Positions 53,903-61,636 of a stretch of DNA of 64,000 nucleotides are shown piece after piece. The DNA comes from Lachnospiraceae bacterium (GTDB lineage: Bacteria > Bacillota > Clostridia > Lachnospirales > Lachnospiraceae): NCBI GenBank assembly GCA_018384375.1, contig JAHAYJ010000032.1:115603-179602 (forward strand). The letters are read 5' to 3'. The notes under the pieces are model-generated. The model made no database searches. It saw only the letters and a program-made list of their open reading frames with translations, and had not been told where the DNA came from. Position numbers and translations under genes: made by a program. Position 1 is the stretch's first letter, and every line of letters begins with the position of its first letter.

Positions 53903-55441
53903 TTGGAACAGCCATATGCAATAGAGATGTTGAATATCACAAAGAAGTTCCCGGGTATTGTTGCCAATGACAACATTACGCTTCAGCTGAAAAAGGGTGA
54001 GATTCATGCACTGCTTGGTGAGAACGGGGCAGGAAAATCTACATTGATGAGCGTGCTTTTCGGTCTGTATCAGCCGGAGGAAGGAACCATTAAGAAGGAT
54101 GGACAGGTCGTTAAAATTGAGAATCCCAATGATGCCAATGATCTTGGAATCGGTATGGTACATCAGCATTTTAAGCTGGTTGAGTGCTTTACCGTGCTTG
54201 ATAACATTATTCTTGGGGTGGAGCCGAACCAGTTTGGCTTTTTGAAAAAGGCCGAGGCACGAAAGAAGGTGCTGGAGCTATCCGAAAGGTATGGTCTTCG
54301 AATTGATCCGGATGCGAAAATTGAAGATATTACGGTTGGAATGCAGCAGCGTACCGAGATCCTGAAAATGTTGTACCGTGATAATGAGATTCTTATTTTT
54401 GATGAACCCACTGCTGTTCTGACTCCCCAGGAGATCAATGAGCTGATGCAGATCATGAGAAACCTGGCAGCAGAGGGAAAGAGCATTCTGTTTATTTCCC
54501 ATAAGCTGGCTGAGATTATGGCGGTGGCAGACAGATGCAGTGTACTTCGTAAGGGGAAATATATCGGGACGGTAAATATTGCAGATACCAGTATTCCTGA
54601 ATTGTCGGCGATGATGGTAGGACGCAATGTCAACTTTCATGTGGAAAAGAAAGAGGCAAAGCCCGGGGAGGTCATTCTTTCTGTAGAAAACCTGACGGTT
54701 GCTTCGGATGTTCACAAAAATAATGCAGTCAAAAATGTTTCTCTGAAGGTACATGCGGGAGAGATCGTCTGCATTGCCGGAATTGACGGAAACGGACAGA
54801 CGGAACTGGTTTATGCACTGACAGGGCTTAAACCGGCTATCAGTGGTAAGATCACTCTGCATGGGCAGGACATTACCAATGCAAGTATTCGAAAGAGAAA
54901 TGTTCTGGGGATGAGCCATATCCCGGAGGATCGGCATAAGCATGGACTTGTTCTTGATTACTCGCTGGAAAACAATCTGGTTTTGAAACGCTATTTTGAA
55001 CCGGAGTTTACAAATAAGGCGGGGATGCTGAGGCAGAATAATATTCGTGCGTATTCAGAAAAACTGATTGAGCAGTATGATGTGCGTTCCGGTCAGGGAC
55101 CGGCTACCATTGCAAGAAGCATGTCGGGAGGAAATCAGCAGAAAGCGATCATTGCCCGGGAAATTGATACGAATCCAGAACTCCTGATTGCAGTTCAGCC
55201 CACCAGAGGCTTGGATGTGGGTGCTATTGAATATATTCATAAGCAGCTTGTTGCACAGCGGGATGCCGGCAAAGCAGTATTGATGGTTTCCCTGGAGCTG
55301 GATGAGGTCATGGATGTTCCTGACAGAATCCTTGTGATGCATGATGGCGAGATCGTGGGTGAATTCGATCCGAAGAAGACCACGGAAGAGGAACTGGGGC
55401 TTTATATGGCGGGCGCCAAGAAAGATCAGGTGAAAGCATGA
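53903..55441 (+). CDS. Nucleoside ABC importer ATPase (double ABC, NupO/YufO type)
   Basis: 512 aa starting at TTG 53903 behind GAGGGGG. First ABC half: Walker A GENGAGKSTLMS, signature VGMQQRTEILKML, Walker B LIFDEPTAVLT. Second half: degenerate Walker A AGIDGNGQTELV, signature MSGGNQQKAIIAREI, and AVQPTRGLD as Walker B. An impaired second Walker A is normal in this family. It energises the two permeases that follow and overlaps the first by 4 bp (ATGA). With the BMP lipoprotein it forms a guanosine/uridine-type importer. Confidence 0.93.
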   Translation: MEQPYAIEMLNITKKFPGIVANDNITLQLKKGEIHALLGENGAGKSTLMSVLFGLYQPEEGTIKKDGQVVKIENPNDANDLGIGMVHQHFKLVECFTVLDNIILGVEPNQFGFLKKAEARKKVLELSERYGLRIDPDAKIEDITVGMQQRTEILKMLYRDNEILIFDEPTAVLTPQEINELMQIMRNLAAEGKSILFISHKLAEIMAVADRCSVLRKGKYIGTVNIADTSIPELSAMMVGRNVNFHVEKKEAKPGEVILSVENLTVASDVHKNNAVKNVSLKVHAGEIVCIAGIDGNGQTELVYALTGLKPAISGKITLHGQDITNASIRKRNVLGMSHIPEDRHKHGLVLDYSLENNLVLKRYFEPEFTNKAGMLRQNNIRAYSEKLIEQYDVRSGQGPATIARSMSGGNQQKAIIAREIDTNPELLIAVQPTRGLDVGAIEYIHKQLVAQRDAGKAVLMVSLELDEVMDVPDRILVMHDGEIVGEFDPKKTTEEELGLYMAGAKKDQVKA

Positions 55442-56541
55442 AGAAAAATTTGTTGAAAAATAATATAGTGCAGTCCTTGCTCACTTCATTGATCTGCATC
55501 ATTTTGGGTATGATTGTCGGATTCATTGTATTACTCTTTATTAATCCTGCCGGTGCGGCAGAGGCGATCATCAGTATTGCCAAGAACTTTTTCTGCTATA
55601 ACAGTACCAATATGCAGCTGAAATATCTTGGTAACACGCTGGCGAAAACAGCACCCCTTTTGATGTGCTCCCTTTCTGTACTGTTTTCCTATAAGGTTGG
55701 TCTGTTCAACATTGGAGTTGCGGGACAGTATGTGGTGGGAGCCTGTGCCTGTCTCTACGCAGCACTTGCATGGCATTTGAGCTGGCTGCCCTGTATGCTG
55801 CTTGCAATTTTGGCAGGTGCGGTGTTCGGAGCCATCTCAGGCGCTTTAAAGGCTTATTTCAATGTAAATGAGGTTATTTCCGGAATCATGCTGAACTGGA
55901 TCGGACTCTATGGAACCAATATGATCCTCAGCAATGTAAAGGAAGCAGCCAGCCCGTATACTTATCAGCTTTCCGCTGCAGGGGAGCAGGCAATTCTTCC
56001 CACACTGGGGCTTGGCGCATTATTTAACAATAACCAGTATGTAGGTCTGGCATTGCCTCTTTCCATCATCTGTGCAATTGCCATCTGGGTCATTCTGGAA
56101 AAGACACGTTTCGGATATGAACTGAAGGCAACCGGATATAACAAAAATGCTGCAAAATACAGCGGCATGGCAGAAAAGAGAAATATGATCCTTACCTTGA
56201 TCATCGGCGGCGCGTTGGCAGGCCTTGGCGGCTCTCTTCTTTATCAGACCGGCTATGAACAATGGCAGTGCACCCATTCTTCACTTCCGGCTATGGGCTT
56301 TAACGGTATTGCAGCGGCCTTTCTTGGTGGGTTAAGTCCTATCGGGACCATATTTGCTTCCTTCTTTATTCAGCATATTACAGCGGGAGGAACCTATGTG
56401 GATAAAACCATGTACTGTTCCCAGATTTCAGATTTGATCTCTGCAATCATCGTATATCTTTGTGGATTTGTGGGATTTTTCAAATATGCGATCAATACAC
56501 ATATTGCAAAGAGAGAAGCAAGGAAAGGGGGAAATGAATAA
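55438..56541 (+). CDS. Nucleoside ABC importer permease 1 (NupP/YufP type)
   Basis: 367 aa, an integral membrane protein of the PF02653 family: IICIILGMIVGFIVLLFINPAG, SVLFSYKVGLFNIGVAGQYVVGA, NVNEVISGIMLNWIGLYG, LKATGYNKNAAKYSGMAEKRN and GFNGIAAAFLGGLSPIGTIFASFF. It pairs with the next permease to form the channel. ATGA overlap with the ATPase and a TAATG overlap with the next gene. Confidence 0.92.
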   Translation: MKKNLLKNNIVQSLLTSLICIILGMIVGFIVLLFINPAGAAEAIISIAKNFFCYNSTNMQLKYLGNTLAKTAPLLMCSLSVLFSYKVGLFNIGVAGQYVVGACACLYAALAWHLSWLPCMLLAILAGAVFGAISGALKAYFNVNEVISGIMLNWIGLYGTNMILSNVKEAASPYTYQLSAAGEQAILPTLGLGALFNNNQYVGLALPLSIICAIAIWVILEKTRFGYELKATGYNKNAAKYSGMAEKRNMILTLIIGGALAGLGGSLLYQTGYEQWQCTHSSLPAMGFNGIAAAFLGGLSPIGTIFASFFIQHITAGGTYVDKTMYCSQISDLISAIIVYLCGFVGFFKYAINTHIAKREARKGGNE

Positions 56542-57482
56542 TGCTGTTACTGATTCAATACACAATTTTGTTTGCCTCAATCCTGATATTGGTTGCCCTT
56601 GGCGGATGTTTTGCGGAGCATTCCGGTGTCATTAATCTTGGACTGGAAGGGATCATGGTCATCGGTGCTCTTGGCGGTGCCCTGATGATGCGGTATCTTC
56701 CGGGAACGACTCCGGCATTTCTCATGATCTTACTTGTGGTTCTGGCAAGTACAGCAGCGGGTGTCCTGTATTCTGTGCTTCTGGCGGTGGCAGCAATCAA
56801 TTTTAAGGCTGACCAGACTATTGTAGGAACGGCTATGAATATGCTGGGTACCGCAGTAGCGACTGTTATTGTGAAGGCAATCAATATTGCAGCCAACCCG
56901 GATGATGTATCCTCTACGATTCAGTATGTAAATGCGAAGACTGCGTTTATCATCAATATTGGCGGCTTTGAATTTAACTGGTTTATGGTGCTTACACTGA
57001 TCGCTTTGATTGTATCTTACGTGGTGCTTTATAAGACCAGGTTCGGTCTTCGCCTGATGGCATGCGGAGAACATCCTCAGGCAGCGGACTCTGTAGGAAT
57101 CAATGTTTATAAGATGCGTTGGGCAGGTGTTCTGATCTCCGGTTTTCTGGGAGGACTTGGCGGTATTGTTTACATTACGGCAGGCGTCAGCGAGTGGAAG
57201 TTTGAATATGGGGTTGCCGGTTTTGGTTTCCTCGCACTTGCTGTTATGATCTTTGGACAGTGGAAGCCAACCAGAATCGCGCTTGCAGCATTGCTGTTTG
57301 GTCTGTTCCGGGCCCTTTCCAATGTTTACTTTGGCTTTGACTTCCTTGTGAAGCTGCAGATACCAAGCGGCGTTTACAATATGCTCCCTTATATTATTTC
57401 GCTGGTAGTGCTGGCATTTACCTCAGGGAAGTCCCGTGCACCCAAGAGTGAGGGTATTCCTTACGACAAGGGCAGCAGATAA
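56541..57482 (+). CDS. Nucleoside ABC importer permease 2 (NupQ/YufQ type)
   Basis: 313 aa, PF02653 family. GCFAEHSGVINLGLEGIMVIGALGGALMM, NFKADQTIVGTAMNMLGTA, LRLMACGEHPQAADSVGINVYKMRWAGVLISGFLGGLGG and GFGFLALAVMIFGQWKPTRIAL are typical of the nucleoside subgroup. Start ATG shares bases with the previous stop. A bidirectional terminator follows, facing tdk. Confidence 0.92.
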   Translation: MLLLIQYTILFASILILVALGGCFAEHSGVINLGLEGIMVIGALGGALMMRYLPGTTPAFLMILLVVLASTAAGVLYSVLLAVAAINFKADQTIVGTAMNMLGTAVATVIVKAINIAANPDDVSSTIQYVNAKTAFIINIGGFEFNWFMVLTLIALIVSYVVLYKTRFGLRLMACGEHPQAADSVGINVYKMRWAGVLISGFLGGLGGIVYITAGVSEWKFEYGVAGFGFLALAVMIFGQWKPTRIALAALLFGLFRALSNVYFGFDFLVKLQIPSGVYNMLPYIISLVVLAFTSGKSRAPKSEGIPYDKGSR

Positions 57483-57517
57483 GAATAATAGAAATATAGA
57501 AGAAAATATAAAAGAAA

Positions 57518-57576
57518 AGCAACCCTCCGAGCTGACACTTCTTTATGGAAAGTGAAAGTCCGGGGGGTGCTTTTTG
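57518..57576 (+). terminator. Bidirectional terminator between the importer genes and tdk
   Basis: GCAACCCTCCG...CGGGGGGTGC with an inner CACTTC/GAAAGTG helix and TTTTTG on the plus side. The minus side reads GCTTTTCTTTTATATTTTC. Confidence 0.8.
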
Positions 57577-57586
57577 TGTAATCGGA

Positions 57587-58156
57587 TCATTCGGATTGCT
57601 TTTGCTTCCAGCATTTATGGCACATTGCCGTATAGCTGTCATTTCCGCCTAAAAATACCTGATCTCCCTTGGTAATGATCTTTCCGTTTGCATCAAGTCT
57701 GGCATTTACGGTAGCTTTCCTGCCGCAGGCACAGACCATCTTGATCTCAGTGATGGAATCTGCAAGCTCCATCAGACGCATGGAGCCCGGGAAAAAATGC
57801 GTTGTGAAATCAGTTCGCAGGCCAAAGCATAATACGGGAAGCTCCTCCTTGTCTACCAACTCACGCAATTCATCGATCTGCTGAGGGGTAAAAAACTGCG
57901 ATTCGTCTGCGATGATCACATCATGTCTTCCCACTTTATGGTATTCCTCCACAAGATTCTGCTCCGGTGTGATAACCTGGGCGGTTGCCTGAAGGCCGAT
58001 CCGGCTTTTGATGATACCTGCACCGTCTCTTGTGTCAACGCTGGGCTTAATCAGCCATACCCGCATTCCCAATTCTTCATAATTAAATTTGGTGATCAGC
58101 GTCTGGGCTGATTTGGAGGAACCCATTACGCCGTATTTAAAATATAGTTTTGCCAT
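57587..58156 (-). CDS. tdk: Thymidine kinase (type II)
   Basis: 189 aa. The P-loop is YGVMGSSKSAQTL, the catalytic Glu lies in VIIADESQFFTPQQID, the substrate lasso includes FGLRTDFTTHFFPGSMRLMELAD, and zinc ligands are CACGRKATVNARL and CHKCWKQK. It phosphorylates thymidine to dTMP, fitting with the nucleoside importer beside it on the element. Start ATG 58156 behind GAAAGGAA; promoter TTTACA-17-TAAACT (minus strand, 58177-58205). It is the only opposite-strand gene in the element. Confidence 0.95.
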   Translation of the reverse strand: MAKLYFKYGVMGSSKSAQTLITKFNYEELGMRVWLIKPSVDTRDGAGIIKSRIGLQATAQVITPEQNLVEEYHKVGRHDVIIADESQFFTPQQIDELRELVDKEELPVLCFGLRTDFTTHFFPGSMRLMELADSITEIKMVCACGRKATVNARLDANGKIITKGDQVFLGGNDSYTAMCHKCWKQKQSE

Positions 58157-58176
58157 GTCAAATTCCTTTCAAAAAT

Positions 58177-58205
58177 AGTTTATCATATTCAAATAATCGT
58201 GTAAA
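58177..58205 (-). promoter_or_regulatory. tdk promoter
   Basis: Minus strand TTTACA, 17-bp spacer, TAAACT. Confidence 0.5.
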
Positions 58206-58314
58206 CCGCTTGTCATGTTGCCTCACAATATATCTTACAATTTAAATTCTGAATACAGACAAGTCAAAATTGCATAGTAATAGAAATAAAAAACTTAGCC
58301 GGAGGGAAAAGCAG

Positions 58315-58485
58315 GTGCGAGCGCAAGCATTCGTTTTCAAGCATAAAGGTGAGGAGGTAAATGTTACAATGGAATTTCCGGAGCAGTCAGATAAAGCTGC
58401 GGAACTGGAGTTTATTGGCCGATGTAAAGCAATCTGCCTTGAAAGCTACAGAGCGAACATGTCAAGGGAGAAAGGGAATGAGTAA
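58315..58485 (+). CDS. Small protein (56 aa) translationally coupled to the serine recombinase
   Basis: GTG 58315 is eight bases after CGGAGGG and gives RAQAFVFKHKGEEVNVTMEF ... YRANMSREKGNE. The track's TTG (58270) lies before that ribosome site. The stop overlaps the recombinase start by 8 bp (ATGAGTAA), so the two are made together. No domain was recognised. Its size and coupling resemble small partners of serine recombinases such as recombination directionality factors (SprB is about 58 aa). That is an inference with no sequence proof. Confidence 0.7.
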   Translation: MRAQAFVFKHKGEEVNVTMEFPEQSDKAAELEFIGRCKAICLESYRANMSREKGNE

Positions 58486-60118
58486 GCGGGTCAGAACCCT
58501 GCTCCGCGTATCCTCAAGACAACAGCTCCATGATGATGATATACCGGTTCAGAGGGCGGAGGCAGAACAATACATAGCGAAACAGCCGGATTGGATATTT
58601 GACAGGGAATACATGGAAAAAGCAGTATCTGCTTACAAAAACAGTGTGGAGGACCGGGAGGTTCTGCAACAGATTCTGGCAGATGCCAGGGAAAAGCAGT
58701 TTGATGTCCTGCTGACCTATATGTCAGACAGGATCGGCAGACAGGAAGAATACAGTTTTTATGTGGCAACCCTAAATCGGCTTGGAATTGAAGTGTGGAC
58801 GATCAGGGACGGACAGCTGAAAACAGAGGAACATGTAGACAGGCTGCTAAATTACATTCGCTTCTGGCAAAATGAAGGGGAAAGCAAAAAAACCGGTATG
58901 CGGGTGCGTGACACACAGCGGGAAATGGTAAAGGAAGGCAGATTTGTAGGCGGCAAAGCTCCCTTCGGTTACCGGCTGGTTCCTTCTGGTATAATCAGTA
59001 ACCATGGACGTCTGCTTAAGAAGCTTGAGATTGTGGAAGAAGAGGCAGAAATTGTCAGGAAGATCTATCGTTTAGCCATTTGTCAGGGACTCGGATATGA
59101 GAAAATTGCAAATACACTGAATGCTGAGGGTATCCGGACAATTACCTCTGACACGTGGAAACCGGGTACTGTTGGTGGTATTCTAAAAAATCCCATTTAT
59201 ATGGGCTATTATGCCATTCACAGAAGAGCCGGAAACGGGAGCGGTGCCAGACTGGATCGCAGGGACTGGATCTACTCAGAGAATCAGATTTCAGAGCTGG
59301 TGATCATTCCTCAGCCAATGTGGGAGAAGGCACAGCAGATCAGAGAGACACGTAAAAATAAGATCAGTGCAGCAAAGGAACAATCGGCGAAGCAGTATGA
59401 GGAGCAGTATCGAGTGCCGCTTTGCACCGGAGGAAAGCTGGCACTGACCGGACTGGCATATTGCGGTTATTGCGGAAAACGATTGAAAAACGGAAGCTAC
59501 TGTAATCACTGGACAGTAAAAGCAACAGGGGAAAGGAAAGTGTCTTTTGCAGGCAGATATGTGTGTCCGGGGAAATGCCGGGAGAGAAGCTGCTATTCCC
59601 AGGACTATCTGGAAAGTATTGTTTTTAGGGCTGTAAAGGAATTCCTGAAGGAGCTTCATACAATGGATCTATCTTTAGAAATAAGGAAGATAAGGCAGTT
59701 GGTAAAGGCAGGCTTTGAAAAAGAACTGGAGCAGATTGCAAAACAGCAGCAGATTTTACAGCTTGATATTGAGACGCTGGAAGAAAAAATACCTGAGGCA
59801 ATCCGAGGAAATTACTGCTTCAGTGCCGGGAAGCTTTCAGAACTGATCAGGGAAAAAGCAGACCGAAAAAGAGAACTGGAGATAAAAAAAGAAAAAATGA
59901 AAGTAAGAAGGAATCAGGCAGATTGCAGGGAAGAAGAAACAAAACAGCTTATGAATGAGACATTGAACTGGACAAAGCTGTTTGAAGATACGGACCCGGC
60001 GACCAGAAAAATGCTGTTAGCTGCCCTGATTGATAAAATTATTGTGAAAGATCGTGACATTGTTGTAAAGTTCAGGTTTCATCCTGATGCTTTAGCGGAT
60101 AATGAGCAGACAGAATAG
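58478..60118 (+). CDS. Large serine recombinase (site-specific integrase/excisionase)
   Basis: 546 aa from ATG 58478 behind GAAAGGG. The track start at 58361 runs into the small ORF in another frame. The catalytic resolvase domain (about residues 1-150) has LLRVSSRQQLHDDDIPVQ with the nucleophile Ser, and LTYMSDRIGRQEEY. The Recombinase domain has GKAPFGYRLVPSG and TWKPGTVGGILKNPIYMGYY. The zinc ribbon is YCGYCGKRLKNGSY...CPGKCRERSC, followed by a coiled coil (ELEQIAKQQQILQLDIETLEEK) and a C-terminal tail. These enzymes join short att sites through a 2-bp core. The gene ends about 60 bp from the right core (60178-60179), the usual position for the element's own recombinase. Confidence 0.95.
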   Translation: MSKRVRTLLRVSSRQQLHDDDIPVQRAEAEQYIAKQPDWIFDREYMEKAVSAYKNSVEDREVLQQILADAREKQFDVLLTYMSDRIGRQEEYSFYVATLNRLGIEVWTIRDGQLKTEEHVDRLLNYIRFWQNEGESKKTGMRVRDTQREMVKEGRFVGGKAPFGYRLVPSGIISNHGRLLKKLEIVEEEAEIVRKIYRLAICQGLGYEKIANTLNAEGIRTITSDTWKPGTVGGILKNPIYMGYYAIHRRAGNGSGARLDRRDWIYSENQISELVIIPQPMWEKAQQIRETRKNKISAAKEQSAKQYEEQYRVPLCTGGKLALTGLAYCGYCGKRLKNGSYCNHWTVKATGERKVSFAGRYVCPGKCRERSCYSQDYLESIVFRAVKEFLKELHTMDLSLEIRKIRQLVKAGFEKELEQIAKQQQILQLDIETLEEKIPEAIRGNYCFSAGKLSELIREKADRKRELEIKKEKMKVRRNQADCREEETKQLMNETLNWTKLFEDTDPATRKMLLAALIDKIIVKDRDIVVKFRFHPDALADNEQTE

Positions 60119-60159
60119 TGATTTCCATTCTCTTGTATCATATATATTCATAATATGAT

Positions 60160-60198
60160 ATAACCAGTGGCTTCGCCGTACCGGAGCAAAGGCTACGA
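60160..60198 (+). other. Right attachment site (attR)
   Basis: Element side ATAACCAGTGGCTTCGCC, core GT at 60178-60179, gene side ACCGGAGCAAAGGC. Confidence 0.85.
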
Positions 60199-60757
60199 CT
60201 TTACCATCACCTCGTCCACTGCTTATGACCAGAAATGGATGAGAGGGAGAAATGTTTATGAAAATATTGATCAGGTGGTAGATAGTGTTTTTGCAAATTT
60301 CCTGTCACGTCCCGGGGTCAGACAGCCGATTCTCACTGCATATTGTGACGGAAGGCGAGTTACCTGTGACGGTCTGAGTCAGTGGGGCTCCAAATATCTG
60401 GGAGAAGAGGGATACTCGGCAATTGAGATTATCCGCTATTACTATGGATCTGATATGTATATCAATACGGCAGAGCGAATTGCTGGTGTTCCTTCCTCCT
60501 GGCCGGGGTATGATCTGACCATCGGTTCTACCGGGGATAAAGTGAGACAGATGCAGACACAACTGAACCGGATCGCACAGAATTATCCGGCGATTCCAAG
60601 GATTGCTGTGGATGGAATTTACGGACCGGCCACCGCGCAGGCGGTGCGTACCTTCCAGAGAATTTTTGATCTTCCACAGACCGGAATTGTGGATTACCCT
60701 ACCTGGTATAGCATATCCAACATTTATGTGGGAGTCAGCCGGATCGCTGAGCCCTAG
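60179..60757 (+). pseudogene. 3' part of the SpoIID-like/peptidoglycan-binding protein
   Basis: Reads YRSKGYDFTITSSTAYDQKW, then the SpoIID-like end DGLSQWGSKYLGEEGYSAIEIIRYYYG, then a peptidoglycan-binding domain (PF01471 type: GSTGDKVRQMQTQLNRIAQ ... VDGIYGPATAQAVRTFQRIFDLPQTGIVDYPTW). 192 codons plus TAG. It has no ribosome site of its own; the GTG at 60167 in the track is element DNA. It becomes expressible only if the 7.7-kb insert is removed. Frame and content match the 5' half exactly. Confidence 0.9.
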
Positions 60758-60807
60758 GGAACGAAAAGTACGCATATTCTGTGTACTATAGCGGTTCTGT
60801 GACGCCA

Positions 60808-60861
60808 TGGTTACAATTTGGTTACATTTTACTTGAAATCTTTTGCAACTTCTGATAAAGT
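60808..60861 (+). promoter_or_regulatory. Promoter and tandem repeats before the LytTR regulator
   Basis: Two abutting 11-bp repeats, TGGTTACAATT (60808-60818) and TGGTTACATTT (60819-60829), lie just upstream of TTGAAA-17-TAAAGT (60833-60861). The position suits an activator site. Confidence 0.6.
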
Positions 60862-60908
60862 GCAGAGTAACAAAAGTAATTTTGCTTTGTAGGATAAGGG
60901 GAGTATCA

Positions 60909-61631
60909 ATGAAGATATATATTTGTGATGATTCCAAGAGTGATCTGCTAAGGCTGCATCATTATCTGGAGAAGTATGCAAAGGAACAGGAAATCAGCAT
61001 GGATGTGGAAGAGTTTCAGTCTGCCAGGGATATGCTGCTTGCACATAAAAAGGCAGCGGAAAAGCCTGTATTGATTTTCTTGGATATTTATATGGATCAG
61101 ATTGATGGTATGGAAACTGCCAAAATGTTGAGAAAAGCAGGGATAAAGACGAGTATTCTTTTTACTACCTCATCTCAGGAGCATGCAATGGAAGCTTTTC
61201 AGGTCCATGCGGACGGCTATCTCCATAAGCCGTTTGATTATGAAGCTTTTAAACATGCTATGAGCAAGGTGAGTGATCAGCTGCAGACAGAGTTTAAGAC
61301 AATCGACATACGGATTGACCGGATGAACAGGAAATTTCGTGTGAAGGATATCTGTTATGCAGAAACGGATAGTCACAGAGTCCTACTTCATTGTACCGAT
61401 AACGCTTATTATGCAAGTATTACCATGGAAGCCCTGAAGGAACTGCTGAAGGAAGAACCTTCCTTTATTATGTGTGGCAGAAGCTTTTTGGTCAATCTGG
61501 CTTATGCGGATTCCATAGATGGGGAACAGATTTATTTGAGAGAGGGCAGTACCATCCCGATCCCGGTGCGTTTGCGAAAACAGATCAGAGAGCAATACCA
61601 GCAGTATCAGCTGGAGAACCGGAGGGATTAA
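60909..61631 (+). CDS. LytTR-family response regulator
   Basis: 240 aa from ATG 60909 behind GGGGAG. Receiver domain (about 1-120): ICDDSKSD acidic pocket, phospho-Asp in LIFLDIYMDQIDGMETA, LFTTSSQ, HKPFDYE. LytTR DNA-binding domain (about 140-235): ICYAETDSHRVLLHC, EALKELLKEEPSFIMCGRSFLVNLAYADSID, IPIPVRLRKQIREQY. Such regulators bind direct repeats and often act on peptide-signalling or cell-wall genes. No histidine kinase is adjacent. It is followed by an HPt protein gene. Confidence 0.93.
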   Translation: MKIYICDDSKSDLLRLHHYLEKYAKEQEISMDVEEFQSARDMLLAHKKAAEKPVLIFLDIYMDQIDGMETAKMLRKAGIKTSILFTTSSQEHAMEAFQVHADGYLHKPFDYEAFKHAMSKVSDQLQTEFKTIDIRIDRMNRKFRVKDICYAETDSHRVLLHCTDNAYYASITMEALKELLKEEPSFIMCGRSFLVNLAYADSIDGEQIYLREGSTIPIPVRLRKQIREQYQQYQLENRRD

Positions 61632-61636
61632 AAGGG

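Larger units (their letters stand above)
52466..60178 (+). mobile_element. 7,713-bp serine-recombinase element with nucleoside-uptake cargo, splitting a SpoIID-like gene
   Basis: The bounds come from the two interrupted gene halves and a common GT dinucleotide. Contents left to right: BMP lipoprotein, double ATPase, two permeases, thymidine kinase (opposite strand), a 56-aa ORF and a large serine recombinase ending about 60 bp from the right core. Joining its ends in a circle gives CCAGTGGCTTCGCC-GT-GACAAAGCCAATGG. Its arms match as inverted repeats at 13 of the 18 positions nearest the core, as expected of a serine-integrase attP. No phage structural, replication or conjugation genes are present, so it may move or excise but is not self-transmissible on this evidence. 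Confidence 0.88.

Noticed and set aside
54700-54900. Degenerate second Walker A in the nucleoside ATPase as a sign of decay
   Set aside because: GNGQTEL in the second half is normal for this ATPase family, and the first half is complete. This differs from the 11462-12985 protein, where both halves are erased.
52573-60118. Prophage
   Set aside because: No structural, lysis, packaging or replication genes. The only mobility gene is the recombinase.
52461-60170. AGTGG shared by both junctions as the recombination core
   Set aside because: A crossover within AGTGG would put the two halves out of frame by one base. Only the GT at 52465-52466 / 60178-60179 restores the frame and gives symmetric attP arms.
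60167-60757. Independent gene starting at GTG 60167 (ORF track)
   Set aside because: No ribosome site, and the first four codons are element DNA. From 60179 on it is the continuation of the split gene.
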